From assembly GCA_964627035.1 (NCBI GenBank), contig CAZVKN010000042.1:1-22448 (forward strand): 22,448 nt of DNA, given 5' to 3'. Position numbers and translations under genes: made by a program. Positions 15,612 through 22,448 of the stretch are shown piece by piece. The notes beneath the pieces are model-generated. The model was given only the letters and a program-made list of their open reading frames with translations. It searched no databases and was not told where the DNA came from. Numbering within the stretch: position 1 is the first letter of the stretch; every line of letters begins with the position of its first letter. Source of the DNA: CAZVKN01 sp964627035 (GTDB taxonomy: Bacteria > Electryoneota > AABM5-125-24 > Hatepunaeales > Hatepunaeaceae).

Positions 15612-15748
15612 CGCTGTTCAGTGGAGTCCGTCCGGCGGGTGAGTGGAGTGCGACTTTGGATGGGAGTGATCTGGCGAGTGGGCTGTATTTTATCAGGCTG
15701 AGTTCGGATGAGCAGCAACTGATGCAGAAGGTTATGCTGGTGAGATGA
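15602..15748 (+). pseudogene. Orphan type IX sorting-domain fragment
   Basis: From 15602 the frame reads LVMTLFSGVRPAGEWSATLD, then GSDLASGLYFIRLSSDE and ends in KVMLVR with TGA. This is the last half of a Por-type sorting domain, clearly paralogous to the tail of the gene at 19866-22013 (VMTLFSGVRAAGVW, GSDLVSGLYFIRL, KVLLVK). The rest of the protein is missing: upstream, in a different frame, lies the transposase fragment. It has no start of its own and is the 3' end of a secreted-protein gene destroyed by an insertion followed by deletion. Confidence 0.85.
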
Positions 15749-15757
15749 GAAAGACTA

Positions 15758-15829
15758 ACCACCAAGGCACGGAGACACCAAGAAAACCATTTTTGTCTTT
15801 TCTTCTTGGTGACTTTGTGTCTTGGTGGT
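15758..15829. repeat. 72-bp imperfect palindrome, CACCAAG type
   Basis: ACCACCAAG at the left end pairs with CTTGGTGGT at the right end; inner parts CACCAAGAA and TTCTTGGTG pair too, with a few mismatches between. It follows directly on the orphan sorting fragment. This repeat type is seen in many bacterial genomes. Confidence 0.8.
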
Positions 15830-15839
15830 GATATTGAAT

Positions 15840-15878
15840 TTCCCCCCTTAATCCCCCCTACTTCGCAGGAGGGGGGAA
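15840..15878. repeat. TTCCCCCCT hairpin repeat
   Basis: TTCCCCCCT at the left and AGGGGGGAA at the right pair around a loop holding a second C-run. It sits 10 bp after the CACCAAG palindrome. Similar C-run/G-run repeats are widespread intergenic elements. Confidence 0.6.
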
Positions 15879-15946
15879 GGAATCTGCTTAATCTGTCCGA
15901 TTGAACCCTTCAATTTCCTCAAATCCACATTTAATCACATGCGGTC

Positions 15947-15975
15947 TTGACAGTGACCACTTTTCGTCCTAAATT
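15947..15975 (+). promoter_or_regulatory. Possible promoter of the OmpA/TSP3 gene
   Basis: A perfect TTGACA (15947-15952), 17 bp, then TAAATT (15970-15975, 4 of 6). It would give a leader of about 245 nt before the ATG at 16226, which is long; a closer promoter may exist. Confidence 0.4.
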
Positions 15976-16225
15976 AACGATGAATAGTGTCGAAATGTTT
16001 CGTTTCCCAATAGTAACAGCAAATTTACATACTCTGACAGAATTCATTTTTCCACCCCACACTGACATCGCCCAACATCACCGGAAAAGTAATCTGACAA
16101 AATTCAGTAGATGAATCAGAAATTATACCTGTCAATTTGCATTGTTGTCACTACCGTTGTGATTGATTAACTGTACACTTCAAAAAGAATATCCGGAACT
16201 TGTAATCATCCTGGAGGAAAATTAG

Positions 16226-17656
16226 ATGTTTAAATCAGATTTGTTTCTAATTTCACTCGCCGTTCTTTTCGCGTTGAGTGCTTCGCTATCTGCGGCACCT
16301 TTGGAAAAGGGCGTTGAGATTGGATCTCAAATCGGTGCTGTGAGTGGTTATACCGAATCAGAGTTAGGGCATATCAGGGTTTTCGGACAGCTATACATGC
16401 AAACTCCTCTAATCAGCCATTTCAGGTTCAACCTCGGTTTGGGTTTCGGACAGATCTGCGATGGCAGCTATATTACCTGGCTGTTACCTGTGAAACTCCA
16501 ATTGCTATACTACCCGTTTGCGGACATGAAACTTGACCCATACCTGTTTGCCGGAGGAGGCGGGGACTATTACTCTGTTGATAAAGTCTATTACAGACGC
16601 GCTGTATTTCCGGATAAGACGGGGATTGCCGGATTTGGGAATGCCGGTTTCGGGTTTTCTTATGATGTGAAGAAACAGTGGGCACTTGACTTTAGCGCAG
16701 CCTTTAATCAGTCTTTTACCGACAACTTTGACGCGTTGGTTCTGAACGATGACAATGACGGATATGTCGAACTGCTTGCCGGCGTGAAGTACGAGCTCGG
16801 TAAGGTGAACAAGGATCTGGACGGTGACGGTATCTTTAACGACATGGAAGATAAGATAGGGACAGACAAGAACAATCCTGATACAGACGGTGACGGTCTG
16901 TCTGATGGTGACGAATATTCAAAGCATTACACTAACCCGCTGAAGCCTGATACGGATGATGACGGTCTGGGTGACAAGGAAGAACTGTTCACTACCAACA
17001 CCAACCCGCTCTCACCGGACAGTGATGATGACGGTTTGGATGATTATGCTGAGATCAACACACATTACACATCTCCTCTGGATGAAGACAGCGATGATGA
17101 CAAGCTGAATGATAAAGATGAAGTCGTCAAGTATGGCACAGATCCCAACAGTGCCGACAGCGACGGTGACGGTCTGAAGGATCACGCTGAGGTACGAAAG
17201 TATAAGACCGATCCGCTCAAAGCCGATACAGACGGGGGCAGTGTTGACGACTATGCTGAGATCAAGCGCGACAGTGATCCGCTTATGGCGGAGGATGATG
17301 TCGTTGAAGAAGAGAAGATAGATATTGACTTTGAGATTGTTTACTACAGCAGCGGCAGCTATAAAAATCTGCCAGATTCCAAGGAGGCACTTGATAAAGC
17401 GCTGTTGATAATGAACAAGTTCCCGAATATTATGATTGAAATTCACGGTCATACCGATAACGTCGGCGATTACTACAAGAACATGAAGCTGGCTCGCAAC
17501 CGCTCCAAAGCAGTTAAGGCATGGCTGGTTGAGCGAGGCATCAAAGCAAGCCGGATGCACACTCAGACGTTCGGGCCGAGTGATCCGGCAGCAACCAACA
17601 GCACCAAAGATGGACGCGCGCTCAACCGCAGGGTTGAATTCATCCGGGTGCGTTAG
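16226..17656 (+). CDS. OmpA-family outer membrane protein with thrombospondin type 3 repeats
   Basis: Outer-membrane protein tying the envelope to peptidoglycan. Signal peptide about 1-23 (LSA-A). Residues about 25-192 form a short beta-barrel: alternating strands with many Gly and aromatic residues, ending ELLAGVKYEL. Residues 197-350 hold about six Ca-binding thrombospondin type 3 units (DLDGDGIFND, DTDGDGLSDGDE, DSDDDGLDDYAE and so on). An acidic linker (DDVVEEEK) leads to the OmpA C-terminal domain (369-474) with IEIHGHTDNVGDYY, D411 and R426 (LARNRSKAV) as diaminopimelate-binding residues, and the end GRALNRRVEF. A strong GGAGG (16213-16217) lies 8 nt before the ATG. It is followed by a 15-bp hairpin. 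Confidence 0.94.
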   Translation: MFKSDLFLISLAVLFALSASLSAAPLEKGVEIGSQIGAVSGYTESELGHIRVFGQLYMQTPLISHFRFNLGLGFGQICDGSYITWLLPVKLQLLYYPFADMKLDPYLFAGGGGDYYSVDKVYYRRAVFPDKTGIAGFGNAGFGFSYDVKKQWALDFSAAFNQSFTDNFDALVLNDDNDGYVELLAGVKYELGKVNKDLDGDGIFNDMEDKIGTDKNNPDTDGDGLSDGDEYSKHYTNPLKPDTDDDGLGDKEELFTTNTNPLSPDSDDDGLDDYAEINTHYTSPLDEDSDDDKLNDKDEVVKYGTDPNSADSDGDGLKDHAEVRKYKTDPLKADTDGGSVDDYAEIKRDSDPLMAEDDVVEEEKIDIDFEIVYYSSGSYKNLPDSKEALDKALLIMNKFPNIMIEIHGHTDNVGDYYKNMKLARNRSKAVKAWLVERGIKASRMHTQTFGPSDPAATNSTKDGRALNRRVEFIRVR

Positions 17657-17668
17657 AGCATATAAAGT

Positions 17669-17703
17669 TTTGAGGAGCAAGGCATTGTGCCTTGCTCCTC
17701 AAA
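17669..17703 (+). terminator. Probable terminator hairpin after the OmpA/TSP3 gene
   Basis: TTTGAGGAGCAAGGC and its perfect complement form a 15-bp stem with a 5-nt loop, 13 bp past the stop codon. The tract after it is ACCAAAATTTT, not a clean T-run, so termination may be partial, and it could be a repeat instead. Confidence 0.6.
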
Positions 17704-17757
17704 CCAAAATTTTGAAATATCTACTTTTAAGTTTTCTATAAAATCTATGGAGTTGAA

Positions 17758-19737
17758 GTGAGATTCTATAGCATATTACTTTTGTCATTCCTGTTGATTC
17801 CCGGTCTTATTCTATTAGACGGGTGTTGTGAGCTTACAGAACCGGAAATAAACGATCCGCCAATTGAACCGATTAATCTGACTCCTGCAACAGGTGCGAC
17901 AGATTTGACGCTTGATACGGATTTAGGCTGGGATTGCAACGATCCTAATAACGATCCGGTAGTGTATGATGTCTATTTTGGAACGACCAATACTCCACCG
18001 CAGGTAGCCACCGGACAAGCAGCGAAGAGTTTTGATCCGGGTAACCTGGACTATAGCCTGACTTATTACTGGAAAATCATTGCATTTGACGATTGGGACG
18101 GCGTGAAAACGGGACAGCTCTGGTCGTTTACCACGGTAGATAACCAGCAGCCGGGTCTGGCATATAATCCGGTGCCTGCAGACAGTGCTGAAGAACAACC
18201 TTTGAATGTAACCGTTTTCTGGTCATGTGGAGACAATGAAGGAGATCCACTGACTTATGACGTGCACTTCGGTGATGTTTCTGATCCTCCATTGGTCAAT
18301 GCCGGGCAGACGGACACGAGCTATGTCCTACCCGTACTCGACTTCGGCGTAACCTATTACTGGAAGATTGTTTCATACGATGATCATGCTAATATGACCG
18401 TTGGTGACGTCTGGGAGTTCACTACTCTGGCAAACGTTCCACCTGTAGCACCACACACACCTTCACCGGTTGACGGTGGTATTGATCTTTTACCGGATGT
18501 TGACCTGACGTGGGTCTGTAGTGATTTTGAAGGTGATCCGATATTGTATGACATCTATTTTGGTGAGGCTGCCGATCCGCCGCTGGTGACTTCCGATTTG
18601 AGCGGTGAGCTGTATGATCCGGGTCTTCTGACGCATAGCAGGACGTATTTCTGGAAGGTTGTAGCGAAAGACAATTTCAACAATGTCACTGAGGGTGATA
18701 TTTGGACGTTTACCACCTCCAACCAGCCACCTGAGCTTCCTGTTGCTGTTTCACCTCTTGATGAAGCATTCGATCAGGCGTTGGATGTACAGCTTGAATG
18801 GTCATGTATTGATCCTGATAGTGATCCCATGGTTTATGATGTTTACTTTGGAGTGCGTGATTCGGTACTCCTCAGGAGTCAGGATCAGGCTGCGACGACA
18901 TTCGATCCGGGTGTTCTGGTAACAGGTCAACGCTATTTCTGGCGGATTGATGCAAAGGATGATCATAACAATGTGACGGAAGGTGAAGTGTGGACGTTTA
19001 CCACAATTGATCCGGAAGCGGGAGCTGAGCGTGATGTATTGTTCATTGATGATGTATGGATTACGGTGGTTTGGGTTGCTGCCGGTGAGTTTGATATGGG
19101 CACACCGGTTGACGAACTTGACAGGGAAGATGACGAGGGTCCGCTGCATCACGTGGTCATTGAGAACGGTTTCTGGATGGCGAAGTATGAGTTGACGCAG
19201 GAGAAATGGGAAGTCGTGATGGGTAACAATCCGGCTGAGGGTACGGTCAACGAAGGTCCGAACAAACCTGTGGTCAATGTGTCGTGGAACGGTGTGAGGA
19301 GTCTGATCAATGCCGTTGAACCCGGCTACCGCCTTGCATCGGAATCTGAGTGGGAGTATGCCTGCCGCGCCGGTACGAACACACGCTACTATTGGGGTGA
19401 TGACCTCAACGGAGACGACATCGGTAACTTTGCTTACTATAACGTGAGTTCAAATCGTGCATTGCAGGAAGTCGGGCAGCTTCAGCCGAATCAATTCGGG
19501 CTGTATGATATGTCGGGTAATGTGTGGGAGTTCACTGAGGACGACTACCACGACAGCTACAACGGTGCTCCGGTTGACGGCTCGGCATGGGTTGATGATC
19601 CGCGCACAAATCTGCGGGTATGCAAGGGAGGCAGCTTCCTGAACTACATGAAGCAGTGCCGATCCGGTAATCGAGTAGATTTCGGTTCGGATCAAAGACA
19701 CCCGTCGTTTGGTATCAGGCTGGTTTACACATACTAA
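17758..19737 (+). CDS. Lipoprotein with four fn3-like repeats and an FGE-sulfatase domain
   Basis: GTG start with GGAG 5 nt upstream. The N-terminus is a hydrophobic segment followed by LLDGC (C23), a plausible lipobox, though Asp at -2 is unusual. Four repeats of about 93 residues follow (about 36-127, 131-223, 228-320, 323-416), each with the pattern DPVVYDVYFG, YYWKI or YFWK, and a final WxFTT; they resemble fibronectin type III modules. Residues about 436-658 are a formylglycine-generating-enzyme-like domain: VAAGEFDMGTP, FWMAKYELTQEKWEVVMG, PVVNVSWNG, YRLASESEWEYACRAGT, GLYDMSGNVWEFTED, and CKGGSF ending FGIRLV. The stretch between VSWNG and YRLA is shorter than usual. Catalysis by such bacterial homologues is unproven; many are binding or redox-maturation proteins. 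Confidence 0.9.
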   Translation: MRFYSILLLSFLLIPGLILLDGCCELTEPEINDPPIEPINLTPATGATDLTLDTDLGWDCNDPNNDPVVYDVYFGTTNTPPQVATGQAAKSFDPGNLDYSLTYYWKIIAFDDWDGVKTGQLWSFTTVDNQQPGLAYNPVPADSAEEQPLNVTVFWSCGDNEGDPLTYDVHFGDVSDPPLVNAGQTDTSYVLPVLDFGVTYYWKIVSYDDHANMTVGDVWEFTTLANVPPVAPHTPSPVDGGIDLLPDVDLTWVCSDFEGDPILYDIYFGEAADPPLVTSDLSGELYDPGLLTHSRTYFWKVVAKDNFNNVTEGDIWTFTTSNQPPELPVAVSPLDEAFDQALDVQLEWSCIDPDSDPMVYDVYFGVRDSVLLRSQDQAATTFDPGVLVTGQRYFWRIDAKDDHNNVTEGEVWTFTTIDPEAGAERDVLFIDDVWITVVWVAAGEFDMGTPVDELDREDDEGPLHHVVIENGFWMAKYELTQEKWEVVMGNNPAEGTVNEGPNKPVVNVSWNGVRSLINAVEPGYRLASESEWEYACRAGTNTRYYWGDDLNGDDIGNFAYYNVSSNRALQEVGQLQPNQFGLYDMSGNVWEFTEDDYHDSYNGAPVDGSAWVDDPRTNLRVCKGGSFLNYMKQCRSGNRVDFGSDQRHPSFGIRLVYTY

Positions 19738-19759
19738 TTGCATCCTGTCACGAAACAGC

Positions 19760-19796
19760 AACGCTGACCTTCAGTTGAGGGTCGGCGTTTTTTTTT
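19760..19796 (+). terminator. Strong intrinsic terminator of the fn3/FGE gene
   Basis: AACGCTGACC pairs with GGTCGGCGTT (one G-U), extended inward by TTCA/TGAG, and is followed by nine T residues. It starts 23 bp after the stop codon. Confidence 0.92.
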
Positions 19797-19804
19797 GTCA
19801 AATA

Positions 19805-19857
19805 GGGAGTGCTGACATTCCTGTCAGCACAGCATGGTCAGGAATGTTCATGCTCCC
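19805..19857. repeat. Palindromic element with two hairpins (family E)
   Basis: GGGAG/CTCCC outer ends enclose GTGCTGACA-ttcc-TGTCAGCAC and AGCATG...CATGCT; alternatively the whole element folds as one imperfect stem through GACATTCCTG/CAGGAATGTT. It lies between the two convergent genes, 9 bp from the end of the minus-strand gene, and may help end that transcript. A related string (GGACAGGAATGTCCC) is at 22233. Confidence 0.65.
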
Positions 19858-19865
19858 TTTAACAC

Positions 19866-22013
19866 TCACTTCACCAACAAAACCTTTTGCGACTCCTGAT
19901 ACACTTCTGAGTTCAATCTGATGAAATACAATCCACTAACCAGATCACTTCCATCAACGTTTATGTTCCACACTCCCGCAGCTCGGACTCCGGAGAACAG
20001 TGTCATAACCTGCCGACCGGAGATGTCATACAGCCCAAGATGGAGCTGTGTCGCAGTCGGTAATTGGTAGCTGAACCGTGTCTGTGAATTGAAGGGATTC
20101 GGAAATGCGGGGAGAAGAGTGAAGGATGAAGGAGGTTGGATAGAATTGTCATTTACGTTTGCTGGATCGGTAAAGCGGTAAATACCCACATTTGTGCCAT
20201 CCGCAACATAGATCAAGCCATCTTCCGACAGGGCAACGCCCAAAGCCTCCCCCGGTGTATCGTAGTATCCGACTTCCTCAAGATTCTCAGGGTCGGTAAT
20301 GTTTATTACACGCAAACCACTACTACCATCCGCCACGTATGCATAGTCATTGGAAACGGTTACACCGTATGCAGAACCCGGCATATCGCATGAACCAACC
20401 CCATTCGGACTTTCCGGGTTACTGATGTCTATAATCTGCAGATTGCTACCATCCGCTATGTAAGCATAGTCGTCGGAAACAGTGACGTCTCTGGCACAAT
20501 CCGGTGTATCGTAGTACCCCACTTCCTCAGGATTTTCAGGCTCCGAAATGTCGACAATACGCAAACCGCTACGATTGTCCGCTACGTATGCATAGTCACC
20601 GGAAACGGATACGCCGAATGCACGTCCCGGTGTATCGTAGTATCCAACTTCATCTGGATTCTCAGGATCAGTAACCGAGATTATACGTAATCCGTGATCA
20701 AAGCACGCTATGTACGCATAGTCACCGGAAACGGATACGCGGTATTCACCGGAATACCGCGTATCGTAGTGTCCAACTTCATCCGGATTTTCAGGATCAG
20801 TAATATCAACTATATGCAAACCGTTGTTTAAGTCTGCTATGTACGCATAGTCGCCGGAGACAGTAACGCCAGTAGTCCATTCCAGTGCATCATAGTATCC
20901 AACTTCTTCCGGATTTTCAGGATCTGCAACTGAAACAATACGTAAACAGCTTTCAAAATTCGCAACGTAAGCATAATCACCGGAAACCGTAATATCTTCT
21001 GCTCTCCCTTGCGTATCGTAGGATCCAACTTCCTCCGGATTTTCAGGATCGGTAATGTTTATTAGACGCAAACCGCTCCGCCCGTCCGCTACGTACGCAA
21101 AGTCACCGGAAACGGTAACACTGTTAGCCCAACCAGGCGTTTCACAGGATCCATCTTCCTCTGGATTTTCAGGATCGGAAATGTTCACTACACACAACCC
21201 CCAGCCTTCACCGTCTGCTACGTAAGCGAAGCTACCTGAAACCGTAACACCGTTAGCAACCCCCTGTGTATCGTAAAATCCAACTTCCTCGGGATTCTCG
21301 GAATTGCTAATGTTCACTACACGCAAGCCACTTCCACCATCAGCTATATACGCGTAGTCACCAGAAACAGTAACACCATAAGCAGACCCTGGCGTTTCAT
21401 AGAATCCCACTTCATCCGGGTTTTCAGGATCAGTTATGTCCACGACACATATGCCACCATCACCCTGGTTATCTGCTACCGCTGCTATGTAAGCAAAATC
21501 AGCGTTAACGGTTACGTCGCAGGCATTCCCCCACGTCTCACAACCACCCACTTCCTCCGGGTTTTCTGGATCACTAATATTAACCACACGCAATCCGCTT
21601 TGTCCGGTCGCTACGTAAGCATAGTCACCTGAAACAGTGACGGCAGCCCCACCCGTATCACAGTATCCGACTTCTTCGGGATTTTCAGGATCGGTAACTG
21701 AAATTACACATAAACCACTCGCATCGGCAACATAGGCAAAGTCACCAGAAACTGCAACATCACTGGCGGATGACAGATTATCATCCCAGTAGCCAATAAC
21801 CTCAGGATTCTCCGGATCAGATACATCCACAATCTGCAAACCAGAAACTCCAGTTGCAATATACGCCAAATCACCGACTACGAAGACATCATCGGCAGTG
21901 TCCCATTGATTGTAAATCCTTCCAACCTGCTCGACGTTCTCGGCGTCTTGGGCGATTACGCTTCCGACCAATACAACGAGTGCAATAATCGTAATTAAAA
22001 TCAAGCGATACAT
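19866..22013 (-). CDS. LVIVD-repeat beta-propeller protein with type IX sorting domain
   Basis: Secreted surface protein of 715 residues. Signal peptide about 1-21 (VIA-Q), then 13 clear and one decayed repeat of about 42 residues (about 38-620), each with the pattern VTVSGDYAYVADGSSGLRVV followed by DPENPEEVG, as in the LVIVD family (PF08309). Fourteen blades would suit two seven-bladed propellers. Residues 630-715 form the type IX sorting domain: FPNPFNSQTRFSYQLP, LYDISGRQVMTLFSG, GLYFIRLNS and terminal KVLLVK. The start ATG has a full AAGGAGG (22018-22024) 4 nt upstream. A strong promoter lies about 360 bp further up, leaving a long repeat-bearing leader. The ligand is unknown; such propellers usually mediate protein or glycan binding. 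Confidence 0.93.
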   Translation of the reverse strand: MYRLILITIIALVVLVGSVIAQDAENVEQVGRIYNQWDTADDVFVVGDLAYIATGVSGLQIVDVSDPENPEVIGYWDDNLSSASDVAVSGDFAYVADASGLCVISVTDPENPEEVGYCDTGGAAVTVSGDYAYVATGQSGLRVVNISDPENPEEVGGCETWGNACDVTVNADFAYIAAVADNQGDGGICVVDITDPENPDEVGFYETPGSAYGVTVSGDYAYIADGGSGLRVVNISNSENPEEVGFYDTQGVANGVTVSGSFAYVADGEGWGLCVVNISDPENPEEDGSCETPGWANSVTVSGDFAYVADGRSGLRLINITDPENPEEVGSYDTQGRAEDITVSGDYAYVANFESCLRIVSVADPENPEEVGYYDALEWTTGVTVSGDYAYIADLNNGLHIVDITDPENPDEVGHYDTRYSGEYRVSVSGDYAYIACFDHGLRIISVTDPENPDEVGYYDTPGRAFGVSVSGDYAYVADNRSGLRIVDISEPENPEEVGYYDTPDCARDVTVSDDYAYIADGSNLQIIDISNPESPNGVGSCDMPGSAYGVTVSNDYAYVADGSSGLRVINITDPENLEEVGYYDTPGEALGVALSEDGLIYVADGTNVGIYRFTDPANVNDNSIQPPSSFTLLPAFPNPFNSQTRFSYQLPTATQLHLGLYDISGRQVMTLFSGVRAAGVWNINVDGSDLVSGLYFIRLNSEVYQESQKVLLVK
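20154..21902 (-). repeat. Array of about 14 coding repeats of about 126 bp (LVIVD blades)
   Basis: The units share near-identical strings such as GGATTTTCAGGATC and CGTATGCATAGTC or CGTACGCATAGTC on the plus strand, at about 126-bp steps. The last unit (C-terminal) is the most diverged. Sequence similarity is high enough that units could be gained or lost by recombination. Confidence 0.9.
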
Positions 22014-22164
22014 AATACCTCCTTAATAATTTGGGAACAGACAAAATCCTATACAAAAGCAATATAAACAGAAATAACAGAATTGCAAGAGAGCGAATTC
22101 TCAGCAGATGAAGCGGATGTAGCAGATTTAGTAATTGTGTGATTCCCGCGGATTGAACGGTTTA

Positions 22165-22220
22165 GTTTAGAGTTCAACCTTTAGGTTGGAATAAGACACG
22201 CTGAAGCGTGAACTCTGAAC
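22165..22220. repeat. Family A palindromic element, third copy
   Basis: Outer stem GTTTAGAGTTCA/TGAACTCTGAAC with hairpins CAACCTTTAGGTTG and CACGCTGAAGCGTG. Compared with 11525-11585 the hairpin stems have changed on both sides, so pairing is kept. It lies in the leader of the LVIVD gene. Confidence 0.85.
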
Positions 22221-22257
22221 TTCAATCCAAATGGACAGGAATGTCCCTTCTCCCCAT

Positions 22258-22287
22258 ACTGGATTCCGGGTCAAGCCCGGAATGACA
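22258..22287. repeat. Family C half element
   Basis: ACTGGATTCCGGGTCAAGCC and the following CGGAATGACA form the hairpin TTCCGGG-tcaag-CCCGGAA with one outer arm. The other half is absent. Confidence 0.7.
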
Positions 22288-22376
22288 GTGTACACTCTTT
22301 ATCGCACTTAGTAATAATAGAGATGTATATAGACCTGACTTTCTGCATCTATTTTGTGTGTGCTGTTCATGGTGTC

Positions 22377-22405
22377 AATATACGACATTTTGTATCAAAA
22401 GTCAA
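22377..22405 (-). promoter_or_regulatory. Sigma70-type promoter reading toward the LVIVD gene
   Basis: On the minus strand, TTGACT (22400-22405), 17 bp, then TATATT (22377-22382). Nearly the same as the promoter at 9960-9988. The transcript would start near 22370 and carry a leader of about 357 nt. Confidence 0.6.
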
Positions 22406-22431
22406 GTCTCTCATTCGGTCACGGAGGGGCT

Positions 22432-22448
22432 ATGTTTTTTCGTCACTT
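22432..22448 (+). CDS. Possible start of a gene cut by the window edge
   Basis: An ATG follows GGAGGGG (22423-22429) at a short but usable spacing and codes M-F-F-R-H before the sequence ends. Only the ribosome binding site supports it; product unknown. Confidence 0.4.

Larger units (their letters stand above)
15749..16225. other. 477-bp gene-free region with repeats and a probable promoter
   Basis: Holds the CACCAAG palindrome (15758-15829), the CCCCCC hairpin (15840-15878), an AATCTG-type stretch (15881-15907), a possible promoter (15947-15975) and two copies of TCTGACA(A/G)AATTCA 60 bp apart (16033-16046 and 16093-16106). No coding sequence is seen. Confidence 0.65.
22014..22431. other. 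418-bp divergent region with repeats and a minus-strand promoter
   Basis: Holds an AATCTG-type stretch (22102-22130), a family A element (22165-22220), a GACAGGAATGTC string near 22234, a family C half (22258-22287) and a promoter (22377-22405, minus). No gene is visible inside it. Confidence 0.7.

Noticed and set aside
17012..17680. Open frame of 222 codons on the minus strand
   Set aside because: Antisense of the TSP3/OmpA region; the GAT/GAC-rich codons leave the opposite strand free of stops.
20154..21902. Possible CRISPR array because of regular repeats
   Set aside because: The period is about 126 bp, units are coding and in frame (LVIVD blades), and no short repeat/unique spacer pattern exists.

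Overview
The window comes from an uncultured bacterium, most likely of the FCB superphylum (Zixibacteria-, Latescibacterota-, Electryoneota-, KSB1- or Cloacimonadota-like; I cannot choose from sequence alone). Two complete genes and one gene fragment end in type IX secretion (Por) sorting domains. The surface repertoire also fits: LVIVD propeller, thrombospondin type 3/OmpA protein, choice-of-anchor-Q beta-helix and fn3-like/FGE protein. Strong Shine-Dalgarno sites and sigma70-like promoters (TTGACT, 17 bp, TATAnT) argue against Bacteroidota proper.

Left part (102-11341, all on the minus strand, read right to left). This begins with a GNAT-type acetyltransferase. A cytidylate-kinase-like/BON fusion with a clear promoter follows, then tilS (tRNA-Ile lysidine synthase), ftsH (membrane AAA+ protease), folE (GTP cyclohydrolase I), a membrane-anchored TPR protein and a class III adenylate cyclase with an SRPBCC-like N-terminus. 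ftsH-folE-TPR overlap by 11 and 4 bp and must be one operon. tilS-(hpt)-ftsH-folE is a classic bacterial neighbourhood; here hpt is absent and its place is taken by palindromic repeats.

Right part (11940-22013). This part carries an envelope and secretion set: a Wzx-like flippase, a secreted beta-helix protein with a type IX tail, a decayed IS1595-type transposase fragment joined to an orphan type IX tail, an OmpA/TSP3 outer-membrane protein, and a lipoprotein with four fn3-like repeats and an FGE-sulfatase domain. On the minus strand, convergent with that lipoprotein gene, lies a 14-repeat LVIVD protein with a type IX tail. A strong intrinsic terminator separates the convergent pair. The first bases of another plus-strand gene may lie at the right edge.

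The most striking non-gene signal is the density of dispersed palindromic repeats. At least five families can be seen. Several copies share one plan: an outer stem enclosing two hairpins, with hairpin sequences that differ between copies while pairing is kept. One copy sits in frame inside tilS, as Rickettsia palindromic elements do, and another abuts the start of the cyclase gene. Other unusual points are a roughly 360-residue Lys/Pro-rich FtsH tail with AT-hook-like repeats every 30 residues, and the kinase/BON fusion.
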